Assembly: GCF_003046315.1 (NCBI RefSeq)
Contig: NZ_PZZP01000003.1
Span: forward strand, 124,001-188,000
DNA length: 64,000 nt
Reading direction: 5' to 3'
Source: Desmospora activa DSM 45169
Lineage (GTDB): Bacteria > Bacillota > Bacilli > Thermoactinomycetales > DSM-45169
Shown here: in pieces, positions 37,769-47,534 of the stretch
How the letters are laid out: each line of letters begins with the position of its first letter
Position numbering within the stretch: the first letter of the stretch is position 1
The notes under the pieces: generated by a model
Seen by the model: the letters and a program-made list of their open reading frames with translations, nothing else
The model's database searches: none
Told to the model about the DNA's origin: nothing
Position numbers and translations under genes: made by a program

Positions 37769-38091
37769 GTACCCCCTTTCGGTACATGATATGACGGCGG
37801 ACAAGGTTTAGAACCGCGGGCTTAAACCCTGGAAATGGTGAGCTTTCGCCTTTGAAATGAGCGCTTCTCATCACATTGAGCCGACATGTCGTCCTCTCGG
37901 GAAGCCAGTTAGCTGGTGATCCGTCGAGCGACTTTGTATCCATGGAAACTTTGATTTGAACAGGTTTACAGGTGTGACTTTCATCACAATCTCAACCGCC
38001 TATCGCCATTAAGGGCAACGATTGCCCTAGTAAGCAACTATATCTCAGGCAATTCCTGTCGGCATAGAGGTTGAGAAACGCCGCTCGTTAG
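37769..38091. other. Intergenic region with nested inverted repeats
   Basis: About 320 bases between rqcP and yabP. An outer pair (CTCAACCGCCTAT at about 37992 and ATAGAGGTTGAG at about 38064) encloses an inner GGGCAA-CGA-TTGCCC hairpin (about 38013-38027). The yabP promoter, SigE-dependent in B. subtilis, should lie here; I could not place it. No riboswitch class that I know fits. Confidence 0.4.
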
Positions 38092-38367
38092 TTACCCGTT
38101 GCCCTCGGCCCTCTCCCGCGGAATCGTTTCCAGCAGTTCGTACAGCTCTCCCGCTTCCGCTTTGCGGGTCGTCTCCCGCAGAGAAGTAACCCGTACCCGC
38201 AGGGATTGGTTGCCGAAGCGGATTAGCAACTCATCGCCCACCGCCACGTTTGTACCCGCCTTCGCGGTGTGTCCATTGACCTCAACCCGGCCCTGATCGC
38301 AAACCTCTTTGGCCAGTGTGCGCCTTTTCACCAGACGGGAAACCTTTAAAAACTTATCCAGACGCAT
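38092..38367 (-). CDS. rqcP: Ribosome quality-control protein RqcP (S4 domain)
   Basis: A 91-residue protein, nearly all S4 RNA-binding domain (MRLDKFLKVSRLVKRRTLAKEVCDQGRVEVNG). RqcP (formerly YabO) binds the large subunit with RqcH and tRNA-Ala to add alanine tails to stalled nascent chains. It starts two bases after the hup stop and is clearly co-transcribed with it. Confidence 0.95.
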   Translation of the reverse strand: MRLDKFLKVSRLVKRRTLAKEVCDQGRVEVNGHTAKAGTNVAVGDELLIRFGNQSLRVRVTSLRETTRKAEAGELYELLETIPRERAEGNG

Positions 38368-38369
38368 GC

Positions 38370-38642
38370 TTACTTCACTGCTCCCTTTAAGCGGCTTCCT
38401 GCTTTAAAAGCGGGAATGGTAGATGCGGGAATGGTGATGGTGTCACCGGTTTGTGGGTTGCGACCGTTACGCTGGGAACGTTTGCGCGTTTCAAAAGTGC
38501 CGAAACCGATCAATTGTACTTTGTTGCCAGAGCCAAGAGCATCCGTCACTTCATCCATAAATCCATTTAACACGGATTCCACATCTTTTTTGGTCATGCC
38601 ACTTTTTTCGGAAATGCGCGTAATCAATTCATGTTTGTTCAT
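38370..38642 (-). CDS. hup: Histone-like DNA-binding protein HU
   Basis: A 90-residue HU protein, complete from MNKHELI to the C-terminal SRLKGAVK. It shows the DNA-binding arm (GFGTFETRKRSQRNGRNPQTGDTI) with the intercalating Pro region. The open frame extends upstream through the mazG terminator, but the ATG at 38642 is correct by homology and has AGGAGGT-like sequence upstream. It is an abundant nucleoid protein. Its placement between mazG and rqcP differs from B. subtilis but is common in other Bacillales. Confidence 0.97.
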   Translation of the reverse strand: MNKHELITRISEKSGMTKKDVESVLNGFMDEVTDALGSGNKVQLIGFGTFETRKRSQRNGRNPQTGDTITIPASTIPAFKAGSRLKGAVK

Positions 38643-38694
38643 AAGAATGAACAACCTCCTTTTGGTCGTGTGCGATATACCATTCTGGGAAAAA

Positions 38695-38750
38695 CGGAAA
38701 AATCCTCCCTCTTCCACCAAACGATTCCGTGTTGGAGGAGGGATTTTTGG
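38695..38750 (-). terminator. Intrinsic terminator after mazG
   Basis: AAAAATCCCTCCTCCAAC on the minus strand pairs with GGAAGAGGGAGGATTTTT across a short loop, immediately after mazG and before hup. Confidence 0.8.
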
Positions 38751-38759
38751 GTGCAACGA

Positions 38760-40226
38760 TTACTGGGCCTCCTCCATTTTGGCCTGTTCCCACCAGGCGT
38801 CCAGCTCTTCCAATGTGCAGAAATCCAGCGGCCGTCCTGCCTGTCGGGCTGCTTCTTCCACCCGGCGGAAGCGGCGTTCAAACTTACGGCAAGCGGCAAG
38901 CAGCGCCTGTTCCGGGTCCCGCTCCACAAACCGAGCCATCGCCACCACAGTGAATAGGAGATCACCCAATTCCTCCTCCTGATGAACAGGATTCTCCGCT
39001 GCCTCCAATTCCTGCAGTTCCTCCGCCACTTTTGCACGAACACCAGCGATATCGGGCCAATCAAATCCCACTTTGGCCGCTTTTTTTTGCAATTGATGCG
39101 CCCGAGCCAAAGCGGGAAAAGTAGAGGGAATACCGGCCAAGATGGAATCCGCCTGTAGCTTACCCGCACGTTCCTCCTGTTTGATCTCTTCCCATTTTTG
39201 TTTGACATCAGTCGCATTTTTCGCTGTGGCATCACCAAAAACATGGGGATGGCGGCGGATCATTTTCTCCGCTAGATTGGCAATCACATCTCCGATATCA
39301 AATGTACCCTCTTCACGTGCAATCTGAGAGTGAAGAAGCACCTGTAACAGCACATCACCCAACTCATCCGCCATCGCTTCCGGATCACTCTCAGCCACTG
39401 CTTCCAGAAATTCATACGATTCTTCCAACAGATAAGGACGTAAACTCTCATGGGTCTGTTTGCGATCCCAGGGACAACCATCTGGAGCACGCAGGCGGGC
39501 GATAATCTCCTCCAGGTGGGAAAAACGGCGTAGACGGGCATCTTGCGCCACCACCGGTGGCACGTAAACCGTCGTTAAATTGCCGAAGCGATCCGCGCGA
39601 TCCAGTTCCCACAAGGGCATCCTCTCCACCTGTTCCATACCGGGTACGCCAGCGGCGGAAACTACCTGAACGGGATGATCATCGGGGAGAACTTCCATCA
39701 AGGTAAGCTTCACCTCGGATGCAACCCCACGATCGTATACTTGGGCAATCAACAGATGCTGATTCGGTTCAATTTTCTTTGCATCCAGAGCAGTCCCATC
39801 CAGCAATTGAAATCCTTCCAGAGGATCCAGCGCTAACACGGTAAAAGCAGGGTCCAAAAAGCTACCTCCACCTTTGATCTCAACGGTCACCCCTACTCGT
39901 TCCCCCTGCTCCAACAGTTGACGTACCGTGGATTCCGCCACCAGTGGATGACCGGGAACGGCATATACTACCTCAGCCCCGCCTGCCGCTTCCGTCAACA
40001 ATGTGTCGACGATGCGACGATATACCGCGGAAAAATCCGACTCTTCCTCATACACATCATCGAAGGTGTCCGCCTTCATCCCTTCGCCTTGCAACCAGGC
40101 GACGCCGGGATGTTCTTTTGTTCTGAGCCAGATGCGTCGATCCGAGGTAAGCAAGCGAAATGTGCCTAAAGGCAGGTTCTCCACATCTCCCGCTCCTAAA
40201 CCAACGACCGTGATCTTACCCGGCAT
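38760..40226 (-). CDS. mazG: MazG-type fusion: tetrapyrrole methylase domain plus NTP pyrophosphohydrolase
   Basis: A 488-residue two-domain protein as in B. subtilis YabN. Residues 1 to about 215 are a SAM-dependent uroporphyrin/tetrapyrrole methylase-like domain (KITVVGLGAGD, YAVPGHPLVAEST). Residues about 230-488 contain two MazG repeats (GCPWDRKQTHESLRPYLLEESYE with EADE-type metal ligands, and EELQELEAAEN with EELGDLLFTVV). It hydrolyses noncanonical or excess NTPs. The ATG at 40226, with GGGAGGAG upstream, overlaps the flippase stop by 11 bases. Confidence 0.95.
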   Translation of the reverse strand: MPGKITVVGLGAGDVENLPLGTFRLLTSDRRIWLRTKEHPGVAWLQGEGMKADTFDDVYEEESDFSAVYRRIVDTLLTEAAGGAEVVYAVPGHPLVAESTVRQLLEQGERVGVTVEIKGGGSFLDPAFTVLALDPLEGFQLLDGTALDAKKIEPNQHLLIAQVYDRGVASEVKLTLMEVLPDDHPVQVVSAAGVPGMEQVERMPLWELDRADRFGNLTTVYVPPVVAQDARLRRFSHLEEIIARLRAPDGCPWDRKQTHESLRPYLLEESYEFLEAVAESDPEAMADELGDVLLQVLLHSQIAREEGTFDIGDVIANLAEKMIRRHPHVFGDATAKNATDVKQKWEEIKQEERAGKLQADSILAGIPSTFPALARAHQLQKKAAKVGFDWPDIAGVRAKVAEELQELEAAENPVHQEEELGDLLFTVVAMARFVERDPEQALLAACRKFERRFRRVEEAARQAGRPLDFCTLEELDAWWEQAKMEEAQ

Positions 40227-41874
40227 TGCGACTCCTCCCTTTTCTGTTCCAACCATATTGATCCAACAATCCTACCAGTTTAGGGCCGATTTTCGGAATC
40301 CGCTCCAGTTCCTGTCGTTCCATCGCCCCCAACATCAACACCGCCGCCCCATATACAAGAGCACCAGCGGCCACACCGCTCAAGGAGACAGCGGTCATAG
40401 CGAGTCGGGTGGATTCCCATCCTACCGTTAAAACCGTGATCCCTTTCATCGTTCCCACGGTGGCGATCACCATCAGAGTGGTGGCAACAAATATGGCTAA
40501 GCCTGTCCGACGCAGGTAAAAAACCTGCCCTAAGCGCCCTCGCAGCGCAATCAGATTAAGAGTCGCAGCCACCGCATATCCCGTTACAGTGGCAATGGCG
40601 GCACCACGAATATCCCACAGTGGTATCAGGAGCAGATTGAGCCCTAGCTTCACCCCTACTCCGATCAGGAGATTGCGTGCCGGTAACCGTACTTGCCCCA
40701 CCCCTTGCAAAATGCCGGAAGAGGTCATACCCAAAGTGGAAAAGAGAGCAGTAAACGCTAATATAACCAACGCTGCGGTACCGGCATCATCCTTATACAA
40801 CATCACATTGGTGGGCCCCGCCACTACCGCCAGCCCCACCGCTGCTGGCAATCCCATCAACAGTGTCAGCCGCATCGCCAGTGTGGATCGATCCCGCACC
40901 TTTCGCTCATCCCCTCGGATCAGCGCTTCCGCTACAGCCGGAACGATGGAAAGGGAGAGAGCAGTGGCGAAAAAGGAGGCAAACTGGATCAGCGGCTGTC
41001 CCCGATCATATACCCCTTTGCCATCGATCGCTTCAGCCGTGGTAAACCCGGCCTGCTCCAACAGATTGGCCACGGTAAAGGAATCGACCAAGGATAAGAG
41101 CGGTAACACCAATGCACCGACGGAGATTGGAATGGAGAGTACCATTAAACTTTTAAAAATGGACCATGGCGACTCCGCTTCCTTCGGTGGCGCCGCTACC
41201 GGCTTCTCCGCCGCCAACTGCTTTTCAATGCGCCGATTGCGCCCCCAGTAAAATAAAAGCACCACCAGACCGGCAACCGCACCGGTGAAAGCGCCAAATA
41301 CCGCACCCGCTCCGGCATAGACGACACCGGCCCCTGTCGACGTCAACCACCAGGCCAACAGCAAGATGGTAGCCACCCGTACACTCTGTTCCGCAACCTG
41401 AGAAGAGGCGGTGGGAGTCATATTTTGGTGACCCTGAAAATATCCCCTGATCACCGACATTAACGGCACCACCAATAAAGCGAAGGAGACCGCCCGAATC
41501 GGCAATGTCAGCATTTCTCGACTACCCATCCAAGTAGCGATAATGGGAGCCGTCAAAAACAACAGCAGAAAAAAGAGACAGCCTGTTACACTCAACAGAG
41601 TGGCCGTCACCCGAAATATGCGTTTGGCCCCTACGGTGTCACCCTGGGCCAGCCGTTCCGACACCAACTTAGAAATGGCGATAGGAAATCCCGCCGTCGC
41701 CAGAATCAACAGTGTACTGTAAAGGGGATACACTTGTTGATAAACAAACATCCCCTCGTTTCCAGTGATATTCTGATACGGGATGCGATAAACCGCCCCC
41801 AGCAGCTTTGTGAAAAAAGCGGCCAGTCCCAAAATGGCGGCTCCTTTTATAAATGACTGTTTCCCCGCTGTCAT
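40216..41874 (-). CDS. SpoVB-type MOP-superfamily polysaccharide flippase (YabM)
   Basis: A 552-residue protein with about 14 transmembrane helices, of the MOP (MATE/Wzx/MurJ) superfamily. The N-terminus (FIKGAAILGLAAFFTKLLGAVYRIPYQNITG) is the signature of the SpoVB/YabM group that moves lipid-linked cell-wall precursors across the membrane. Its location directly before mazG is that of B. subtilis yabM. ATG 41874 has AAAGGAG six bases upstream. Whether it serves the cortex or vegetative wall synthesis cannot be read from sequence. Confidence 0.92.
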   Translation of the reverse strand: MTAGKQSFIKGAAILGLAAFFTKLLGAVYRIPYQNITGNEGMFVYQQVYPLYSTLLILATAGFPIAISKLVSERLAQGDTVGAKRIFRVTATLLSVTGCLFFLLLFLTAPIIATWMGSREMLTLPIRAVSFALLVVPLMSVIRGYFQGHQNMTPTASSQVAEQSVRVATILLLAWWLTSTGAGVVYAGAGAVFGAFTGAVAGLVVLLFYWGRNRRIEKQLAAEKPVAAPPKEAESPWSIFKSLMVLSIPISVGALVLPLLSLVDSFTVANLLEQAGFTTAEAIDGKGVYDRGQPLIQFASFFATALSLSIVPAVAEALIRGDERKVRDRSTLAMRLTLLMGLPAAVGLAVVAGPTNVMLYKDDAGTAALVILAFTALFSTLGMTSSGILQGVGQVRLPARNLLIGVGVKLGLNLLLIPLWDIRGAAIATVTGYAVAATLNLIALRGRLGQVFYLRRTGLAIFVATTLMVIATVGTMKGITVLTVGWESTRLAMTAVSLSGVAAGALVYGAAVLMLGAMERQELERIPKIGPKLVGLLDQYGWNRKGRSRNAG

Positions 41875-41936
41875 CAAACTCTCCTTTCAATAAAAACCCA
41901 CTTTAGTATACACTGCCGCCGCCATCCTCACCAACA

Positions 41937-41960
41937 GAAAAAGCAGGCCTTGGCCTGCCC
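41937..41960 (-). terminator. Intrinsic terminator of spoVT
   Basis: GCAGGCC-AA-GGCCTGC followed on the minus strand by TTTTTCTG. Confidence 0.75.
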
Positions 41961-41967
41961 AAACGCT

Positions 41968-42003
41968 GAGAAAGTGGGCCTGATGCCCGATCTCCGTCTC
42001 TGC
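41968..42003. repeat. Second dispersed repeat family, copy near spoVT
   Basis: AAAGTGGGCCTGATGCCCGA followed by TCTCCGTCTC. Related sequence occurs near 20787, 36441, 51311 and 29545. The GGGC-CTGAT-GCCC core can form a small hairpin. Confidence 0.5.
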
Positions 42004-42063
42004 ACCTCTTTCCCTTTTGTCGATGAAAAGAAGTCCCGCGCCGCCGCCTTCCCACTCCGCCGA

Positions 42064-42606
42064 TCATTGTTCCATCTGCTTTCCTAAAAAGGAGGCAGCC
42101 GTATTCGCCACTTTCACCTCTACGTCTCCCATCTTTGTCCCCTCTTTCTTGGAAAGGAGAATAACCGCTCCAATCGGATCTCCACCGGCATTGATGGGCG
42201 CGATAATGAAGGACTCGTAGGCTTCCGACAAGTCTCGAATCAGTTCCGTATGCGTGGGATTCGCCTCCAGATGGGGCTTGCGCTGATCCATACAGGTTTC
42301 CACAATCGATCCGACGGGTTTGTCCAGATATTCCTTTTTGGACGCTCCGGCAACAGCGATCACTGTATCCCGATCACAAATTAAGGTTACATGGTACAAG
42401 CTCTCATAAAGGGATTCCGCATACTCCTTGGCAAAATCGCTCAATTCCCCGATCGGCGAATATTTTTTTAGAATCACTTCCCCGTCTCGATCTACAAAAA
42501 TCTCCAACGGATCCCCTTCTCGGATGCGGAGCGTCCGGCGAATCTCCTTGGGGATGACGACCCGCCCCAGATCGTCGATGCGACGAACAATGCCCGTAGC
42601 TTTCAT
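42064..42606 (-). CDS. spoVT: Stage V sporulation protein T
   Basis: A 180-residue AbrB-type regulator of late forespore genes. The N-terminal swapped-hairpin DNA-binding domain is MKATGIVRRIDDLGRVVIPKEIRRTLRIREGDPLEIFVD; the C-terminal about 125 residues are the GAF domain. Although the open frame runs 64 codons further upstream, the ATG at 42606 is fixed by homology and by the AbrB domain starting there. A SigG-like promoter lies 77 bases upstream. The length matches B. subtilis SpoVT. Confidence 0.97.
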   Translation of the reverse strand: MKATGIVRRIDDLGRVVIPKEIRRTLRIREGDPLEIFVDRDGEVILKKYSPIGELSDFAKEYAESLYESLYHVTLICDRDTVIAVAGASKKEYLDKPVGSIVETCMDQRKPHLEANPTHTELIRDLSEAYESFIIAPINAGGDPIGAVILLSKKEGTKMGDVEVKVANTAASFLGKQMEQ

Positions 42607-42682
42607 GAATATTGATGCCTCGCTTTCATGGATAATGGGTTTCGGATCAGGCCGAAATCCTTGACTCGCATCGTTACGGCCA

Positions 42683-42713
42683 TAGTATTCATCCACTTCC
42701 AGCGATTTATACG
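42683..42713 (-). promoter_or_regulatory. Candidate SigG promoter of spoVT
   Basis: Minus strand: CGTATA (42713-42708), an 18-base spacer and AATACTA (42689-42683). This resembles the TGMATA-N18-CATACTA forespore consensus (4/6 and 6/7). SpoVT is a SigG target in B. subtilis. Confidence 0.45.
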
Positions 42714-42728
42714 ACGTGCCAATTTCCG

Positions 42729-42762
42729 CAAAAAAAGGCAGAGCATTGGATGCTCTGCCTGT
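42729..42762 (-). terminator. Intrinsic terminator of prsA
   Basis: AGGCAGAGCAT-CCA-ATGCTCTGCCT followed by TTTTTTTGC on the minus strand. Confidence 0.9.
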
Positions 42763-42769
42763 CAAACGA

Positions 42770-43813
42770 TCACTCTTTATCCTTTTTCTGCTCATCATCG
42801 TTTTCGGTATCCTGTTTCAGTCCAGGAATATCCACTTTGCTAAGCTTCACTTCCTCGTCGATAAAGGTCTGGAAGCCTTCCTGCACCTTATTTCGTTTAA
42901 TATCCTCTTTTACATCGTCATAAGCCTGTTTTTCCCGCTTGTTGACGCGGATGACATGATACCCGTAATCCGTTTTTACGGGATCGCCAATCTCTTTTAA
43001 GGGCTGTTCCATGGCAGCTTCGGAAAACTCAGGAACCCATTGATCTGGTGTACCTTCATATTTTCCGGCACTCTCTTTTGAGCCAGGATCATCGGAGTAT
43101 TTTTTGGCGATATCCGACCATTTGCCGCCGTCTTCCAGTTTTTTCTTTACATCTTCAGCCCGTTTTTTCGCTTCCTTATCCGAGCGTTTCTTACCGTCCT
43201 CCCCTTCCTGGGTGGAGATGAGGACATGATTCAGCTCAATGGTGTAATAAGCATCAGACTCTTCATATTCCTTCTTTAAATCTTTTTCCTTCACTTGGCC
43301 TTCCAGGTATGCGGTAACTTTATTGTTCTGGATCAGGAAATTACGCAGATCTTTTTTTGTAATCCCGCTCTCTTTTAGAATGGTATCCGGATCTTGTTTT
43401 TCCTGTCCTTCCTGGGCCGGTTGTTCTTTTACCGACTCTTCAAATTGCTTGATGACCTCGTCCGCTTCTTCTTCATACTTCTTTTCGTCTTTTACCTGCT
43501 TGGCGATCTCCATCTCCGCAATTTGTTGCTTGACCAGTTCCCCTTTGGCTTCGGGGCTCTCGGTCATCATCGCCAATTGGGGTTGGAAAAACACCATCAG
43601 GTTGATATATCGGTTTAACTCCCCTTCTGTCACTTTGCCGCCCTCATACTCCGCCACTACCTTCTTGCTGTCCGTGGGAAGCGGCTCAGCTTGTCCCATC
43701 GGATTTTCCGTATCTTCCGCTTTATCCTCGTCAGAGCCACAGCCTACGAGGAAGAGGGAGAGCGCCAACAGCACGCTCAATGACGTCAGGAGTCTTTTTT
43801 TAAGTCGCTGCAT
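42770..43813 (-). CDS. prsA: Lipoprotein foldase, PrsA-type parvulin peptidyl-prolyl isomerase
   Basis: A 347-residue lipoprotein. The lipobox LFLVGC is at about residue 24, giving an acylated cysteine after a typical signal. A SurA-like N-terminal chaperone domain is followed by a parvulin domain (LNHVLISTQEGEDGKKRSDKEAKKRAEDV ... YSDDPGSKESAGKY ... PVKTDYGYHVIRV) and a Lys/Asp-rich tail. It assists folding of exported proteins outside the membrane. The gene overlaps the mfd stop by 14 bases. In B. subtilis a related gene (yacD) sits near cysK instead. Confidence 0.88.
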   Translation of the reverse strand: MQRLKKRLLTSLSVLLALSLFLVGCGSDEDKAEDTENPMGQAEPLPTDSKKVVAEYEGGKVTEGELNRYINLMVFFQPQLAMMTESPEAKGELVKQQIAEMEIAKQVKDEKKYEEEADEVIKQFEESVKEQPAQEGQEKQDPDTILKESGITKKDLRNFLIQNNKVTAYLEGQVKEKDLKKEYEESDAYYTIELNHVLISTQEGEDGKKRSDKEAKKRAEDVKKKLEDGGKWSDIAKKYSDDPGSKESAGKYEGTPDQWVPEFSEAAMEQPLKEIGDPVKTDYGYHVIRVNKREKQAYDDVKEDIKRNKVQEGFQTFIDEEVKLSKVDIPGLKQDTENDDEQKKDKE

Positions 43814-46800
43814 TTCGGAATGCTCCTTTCGTTTTGGGAACCGTTTCATATTGTATCAAAAATTGTTCCACCATTTCCAGGCCCTCCGCCGCCGGCAGAC
43901 CCTTCAGTCGGAAAATAACACCGATCCGCTGCCCGGAAGAGAGGCGCACGCGGCCTGGGAATTGTTGTGCCAGGCGGAAGAGCTGCTGCCCATCCACTAC
44001 CTCATTTTGATCTGGGTGAAGTTTGGTGTGAATTTCCAGTCCTTCTTGTTTAATTTCTTCAATATGGTACTGAATGGCGTAGGCACGCAAGCGAGCAACC
44101 CGCAACAAATTCACCACCGGTTGAGGGAGGTCGCCGAAGCGGTCTTCCATCTCTTCTTCCAAATCCCGCGCCTCTTCCAAACGGCGCACCGCCCGGATTT
44201 TTTTATAGATCTCGATCTTCTGTTTTTCATCGCCGATGTATTCCGACGGCAGATAAGCATCGGTGTTTAACTCGATCTCTGGATCAAACACTTTTTCCTC
44301 TTCCACTTTGCCTTGCTGCTCGTTAATCGCCTCTTTTAACATCTGGGTGTACAGCTCAAAGCCGACAGAGGCAATATGACCGTGCTGTTCCGCCCCCAGC
44401 AGATTGCCGGCGCCGCGAATGGCCAAATCACGCATCGCAATTTTAAAGCCTGAGCCTAACTCGGTAAATTCTTTAATTGCCTGTAGGCGTTTTTCCGCCG
44501 TTTCCGACAACACCTTATCCCGCTGATAGGTGAAGTAGGCATAAGCAATCCGATTGGAGCGGCCCACCCGTCCCCGCAATTGATACAACTGAGACAAGCC
44601 CATGCGATCGGCATCATAGATGATCAAGGTGTTAACATTGGGGATATCCACCCCGGTTTCAATAATGGTGGTACTGACCAACACATCGTACTCGCCATCC
44701 AAAAAGTCAAGCATCACTCGTTCCAACTCGGTTTCCACCATCTGCCCATGGGCGACGGCGATACGGGCGTCCGGTACCAACATCCGGATCTGATCCGCCA
44801 TTTGGTCGATGTTGTGCACTTGGTTGTAGAGAAAATAAACTTGTCCGTTACGGGCCAGCTCCCGTTCAATCGCTTCCCGCACCAATGCCGCAGAATACTC
44901 CAACACATAGGTTTGTACAGGAAAACGGTTTTCCGGCGGTGTCTCGATCACCGACAAATCCCGTACCCCCATCATCGACATATGCAGAGTGCGGGGAATG
45001 GGAGTAGCCGTCAGCGTCAGCACATCGATATCGGCTTTTAGCTGCTTTACTTTCTCCTTATGCTTCACCCCAAAACGTTGCTCTTCATCGACAATCAACA
45101 GACCCAAATCTTTGTACTGTACATCTTTGGACAAGAGACGATGGGTTCCGATCACAATATCGACGGTCCCCTCGTTGATTCCCTTAATCGTTTCCTTCTG
45201 TTCCTTACGGGAACGGAAACGGGACAGCACCCGGATCTCTACCGGAAAACCGGCAAATCGCTCGCGGAAGGTTTCATAGTGCTGTTGTGCCAAGATGGTG
45301 GTAGGAACCAGTACCGCTACTTGCTTCCCGTCCATGGTCGCCTTAAAAGCGGCCCGAATCGCTACTTCCGTTTTTCCGTACCCGACGTCCCCACACAAGA
45401 GTCGGTCCATGGGTTGTACGCTTTCCATGTCCCGTTTGATCTCTTCGATAGAACGAAGCTGATCCCCTGTCTCTTCATAGGGGAAAAGAGCATCAAATTC
45501 CCGTTGATAACCGGTATCTTCAGCAAAGGAATAACCTTTTGCCGCTTGCCGTTTGGCATAGAGCTGAATCAGATCGGAAGCGATATCTTCCACTGAGGAG
45601 CGAACTTTGTTTTTGACTTTGCTCCATTCGCTTCCACCCAGACTATACACCTTGGGGCTCTTCTCTTCGCTTCCCAGGTATTTTTGCACTTGGTTGATCT
45701 GCTCGATGGGGACATACAGTTTGTCGTTGCCTGCATATTGCACTAGCAGATAATCTTTGTGCAGACCACCCACATCCAGCGTTTCAATCCCATAGTACCG
45801 TCCAATCCCGTGATTGACGTGAACCACATAGTCGCCGGGTTTCAGTTCCTGATAATCCTTAATTTTTTCGGCGTGGTCCAGTTTAACCGCGCGGCGGGCA
45901 CGCCGTTGCTTCTGGGTGAAAACTTCCCCTTCCGTCACAACCGCAATCCGGGATGCTCCCAGTTCAAACCCGCCTGACAGCGCTCCCACTTGAATGATGG
46001 GTCGGCTCGGCTGTAGTGTGTTATCGGGCAGATCCCGTGTCACTTCCATCCCATAATCGGCTAACACGCGTTCCAACCGTTCCGCCCGCTCTTGAGTGGA
46101 AGCGGTAAACAGCACCCGGTACTTCCCTTTGGTCCAACGCTCCCATTCCGTTTTGAGCACATGCATCTGCCCATGGAATTGCTGCATACTACGGGAGATA
46201 AACTGGACAATGTTTTGCGGTTGAATCCCACCGAACTGACGCATAAACAAAGAAAGGTGAATCCGTTGGTGTTGTCCGCGATTAAACCAGTCGTCATGGC
46301 TGACGGACAATGTCAGCGCCGGTAGGTATTCCCCCTGCTGCAACAGCGCCGTCTGCCATTCTCCTTCTTCTCGCTCCATCTGCTTTGCCGTTTCCTGAAT
46401 GCGATTGGGCTCATCCCATACCCATACGACATCTTGGGGTAAATAATCGACCAAGGTTTCATAAGAGGGATACACTTGGCTGATATATTTATACATCCCG
46501 GTAAAGCGTTGGCCGGTTTTGAGCTGTTCCACTTCCCAGCCGATCTTCTCCACCAATTTACTGCGGGTATCCGGATCTTTCACTTGGGTGAGGCGTTCCT
46601 CCAATAAGTGGGCAACCCGATCCCCGGCTTGGTATAGTGCTTCCGCTGACGCAAACATCTCCTGCGCTGGAGGAATCGTATACCGCTCCAGTTTATCTTT
46701 GGAACGCTGGTCCGCCACCGAGAATAAACGGATAGAATCGACTTCATCATCGAAAAATTCGACCCGAATCGGACTGGTTTCCGTTACCGGAAACAGGTCC

Positions 46801-47348
46801 AAAATTCCGCCGCGCAGGCTGAGTTCCCCCGCTTTTTCCACCATATCTACCCGTTCGTAACCCACTTGCAGCAGATGTTCCACCAATTCCTCCACCGGAT
46901 GTTCCTCTCCGACGGTTAGCGTGCGGTGGGCGGCGGCAACGGTTTCTCGAGGTGGAAACAGCTTCCTCGCACCGGCGAAAGGCACGACAAATACCCCGCG
47001 AAAGCCGCGGGCTAAGCGGGACAACACCTCAATGCGTTCCCCTAGTGTTTCATGACCGTTTAACGTAATCTCCGTCGCTACCAACTCATTGGCCGGGTAT
47101 AAAAGCACCTGTTCTTTTGGCAGCAGCTCCTGTAAATCTTCAACCGCTTTTTGCGCCTGATTGAGGTTGTGTGTCACAACCAGGATGGGGCGATTGATCT
47201 CTTTAAACAGAGCAGCGACATACATCATGCGTGCCGAACCCGTCAGTCCGGCCACCAGCTGCTCTTTTAACCCTTGATCCAGGGAAGCGACAGTGGACTG
47301 GAAGTCATCATCATTTTGAAACAATCGCACCAGAGTTTCCAAGTCCAT
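43800..47348 (-). CDS. mfd: Transcription-repair coupling factor
   Basis: An 1182-residue Mfd that removes stalled RNA polymerase and recruits UvrA. In order: UvrB-like N-terminal region (about 1-350), RNA polymerase-interacting domain (about 490-560, with VVHVNHGIGRYYGIE), and the RecG-like translocase with Walker A GDVGYGKTEVAIRA, the DEEQRFGVKHKE box, TLTATPIPRTL, and the C-terminal regulatory D7 domain. The ATG at 47348 is placed by GGAGAGGAGG and homology; upstream codons are not conserved. It is co-transcribed with prsA. Confidence 0.97.
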   Translation of the reverse strand: MDLETLVRLFQNDDDFQSTVASLDQGLKEQLVAGLTGSARMMYVAALFKEINRPILVVTHNLNQAQKAVEDLQELLPKEQVLLYPANELVATEITLNGHETLGERIEVLSRLARGFRGVFVVPFAGARKLFPPRETVAAAHRTLTVGEEHPVEELVEHLLQVGYERVDMVEKAGELSLRGGILDLFPVTETSPIRVEFFDDEVDSIRLFSVADQRSKDKLERYTIPPAQEMFASAEALYQAGDRVAHLLEERLTQVKDPDTRSKLVEKIGWEVEQLKTGQRFTGMYKYISQVYPSYETLVDYLPQDVVWVWDEPNRIQETAKQMEREEGEWQTALLQQGEYLPALTLSVSHDDWFNRGQHQRIHLSLFMRQFGGIQPQNIVQFISRSMQQFHGQMHVLKTEWERWTKGKYRVLFTASTQERAERLERVLADYGMEVTRDLPDNTLQPSRPIIQVGALSGGFELGASRIAVVTEGEVFTQKQRRARRAVKLDHAEKIKDYQELKPGDYVVHVNHGIGRYYGIETLDVGGLHKDYLLVQYAGNDKLYVPIEQINQVQKYLGSEEKSPKVYSLGGSEWSKVKNKVRSSVEDIASDLIQLYAKRQAAKGYSFAEDTGYQREFDALFPYEETGDQLRSIEEIKRDMESVQPMDRLLCGDVGYGKTEVAIRAAFKATMDGKQVAVLVPTTILAQQHYETFRERFAGFPVEIRVLSRFRSRKEQKETIKGINEGTVDIVIGTHRLLSKDVQYKDLGLLIVDEEQRFGVKHKEKVKQLKADIDVLTLTATPIPRTLHMSMMGVRDLSVIETPPENRFPVQTYVLEYSAALVREAIERELARNGQVYFLYNQVHNIDQMADQIRMLVPDARIAVAHGQMVETELERVMLDFLDGEYDVLVSTTIIETGVDIPNVNTLIIYDADRMGLSQLYQLRGRVGRSNRIAYAYFTYQRDKVLSETAEKRLQAIKEFTELGSGFKIAMRDLAIRGAGNLLGAEQHGHIASVGFELYTQMLKEAINEQQGKVEEEKVFDPEIELNTDAYLPSEYIGDEKQKIEIYKKIRAVRRLEEARDLEEEMEDRFGDLPQPVVNLLRVARLRAYAIQYHIEEIKQEGLEIHTKLHPDQNEVVDGQQLFRLAQQFPGRVRLSSGQRIGVIFRLKGLPAAEGLEMVEQFLIQYETVPKTKGAFRNAAT

Positions 47349-47534
47349 CCTTCCTCCTCTCCACGAGGGTGTGCTTGGATCTCTTCTAAAATCCATACAA
47401 AAATAAGCCTCAGCTGGTATAGCCAAGGCTGTGAATTCACATCCCGGCAATCGCACCTGTCCGGCCACATCCGTAACAAATAGAAAGGAGGCCGAAATCC
47501 GCACCACGAAAAAAAGCCCTTGTCAGTCACAATA

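Noticed and set aside
43323-44270. Plus-strand open frame across the prsA-mfd junction
   Set aside because: It runs antisense through two well-supported genes and has no domain match.
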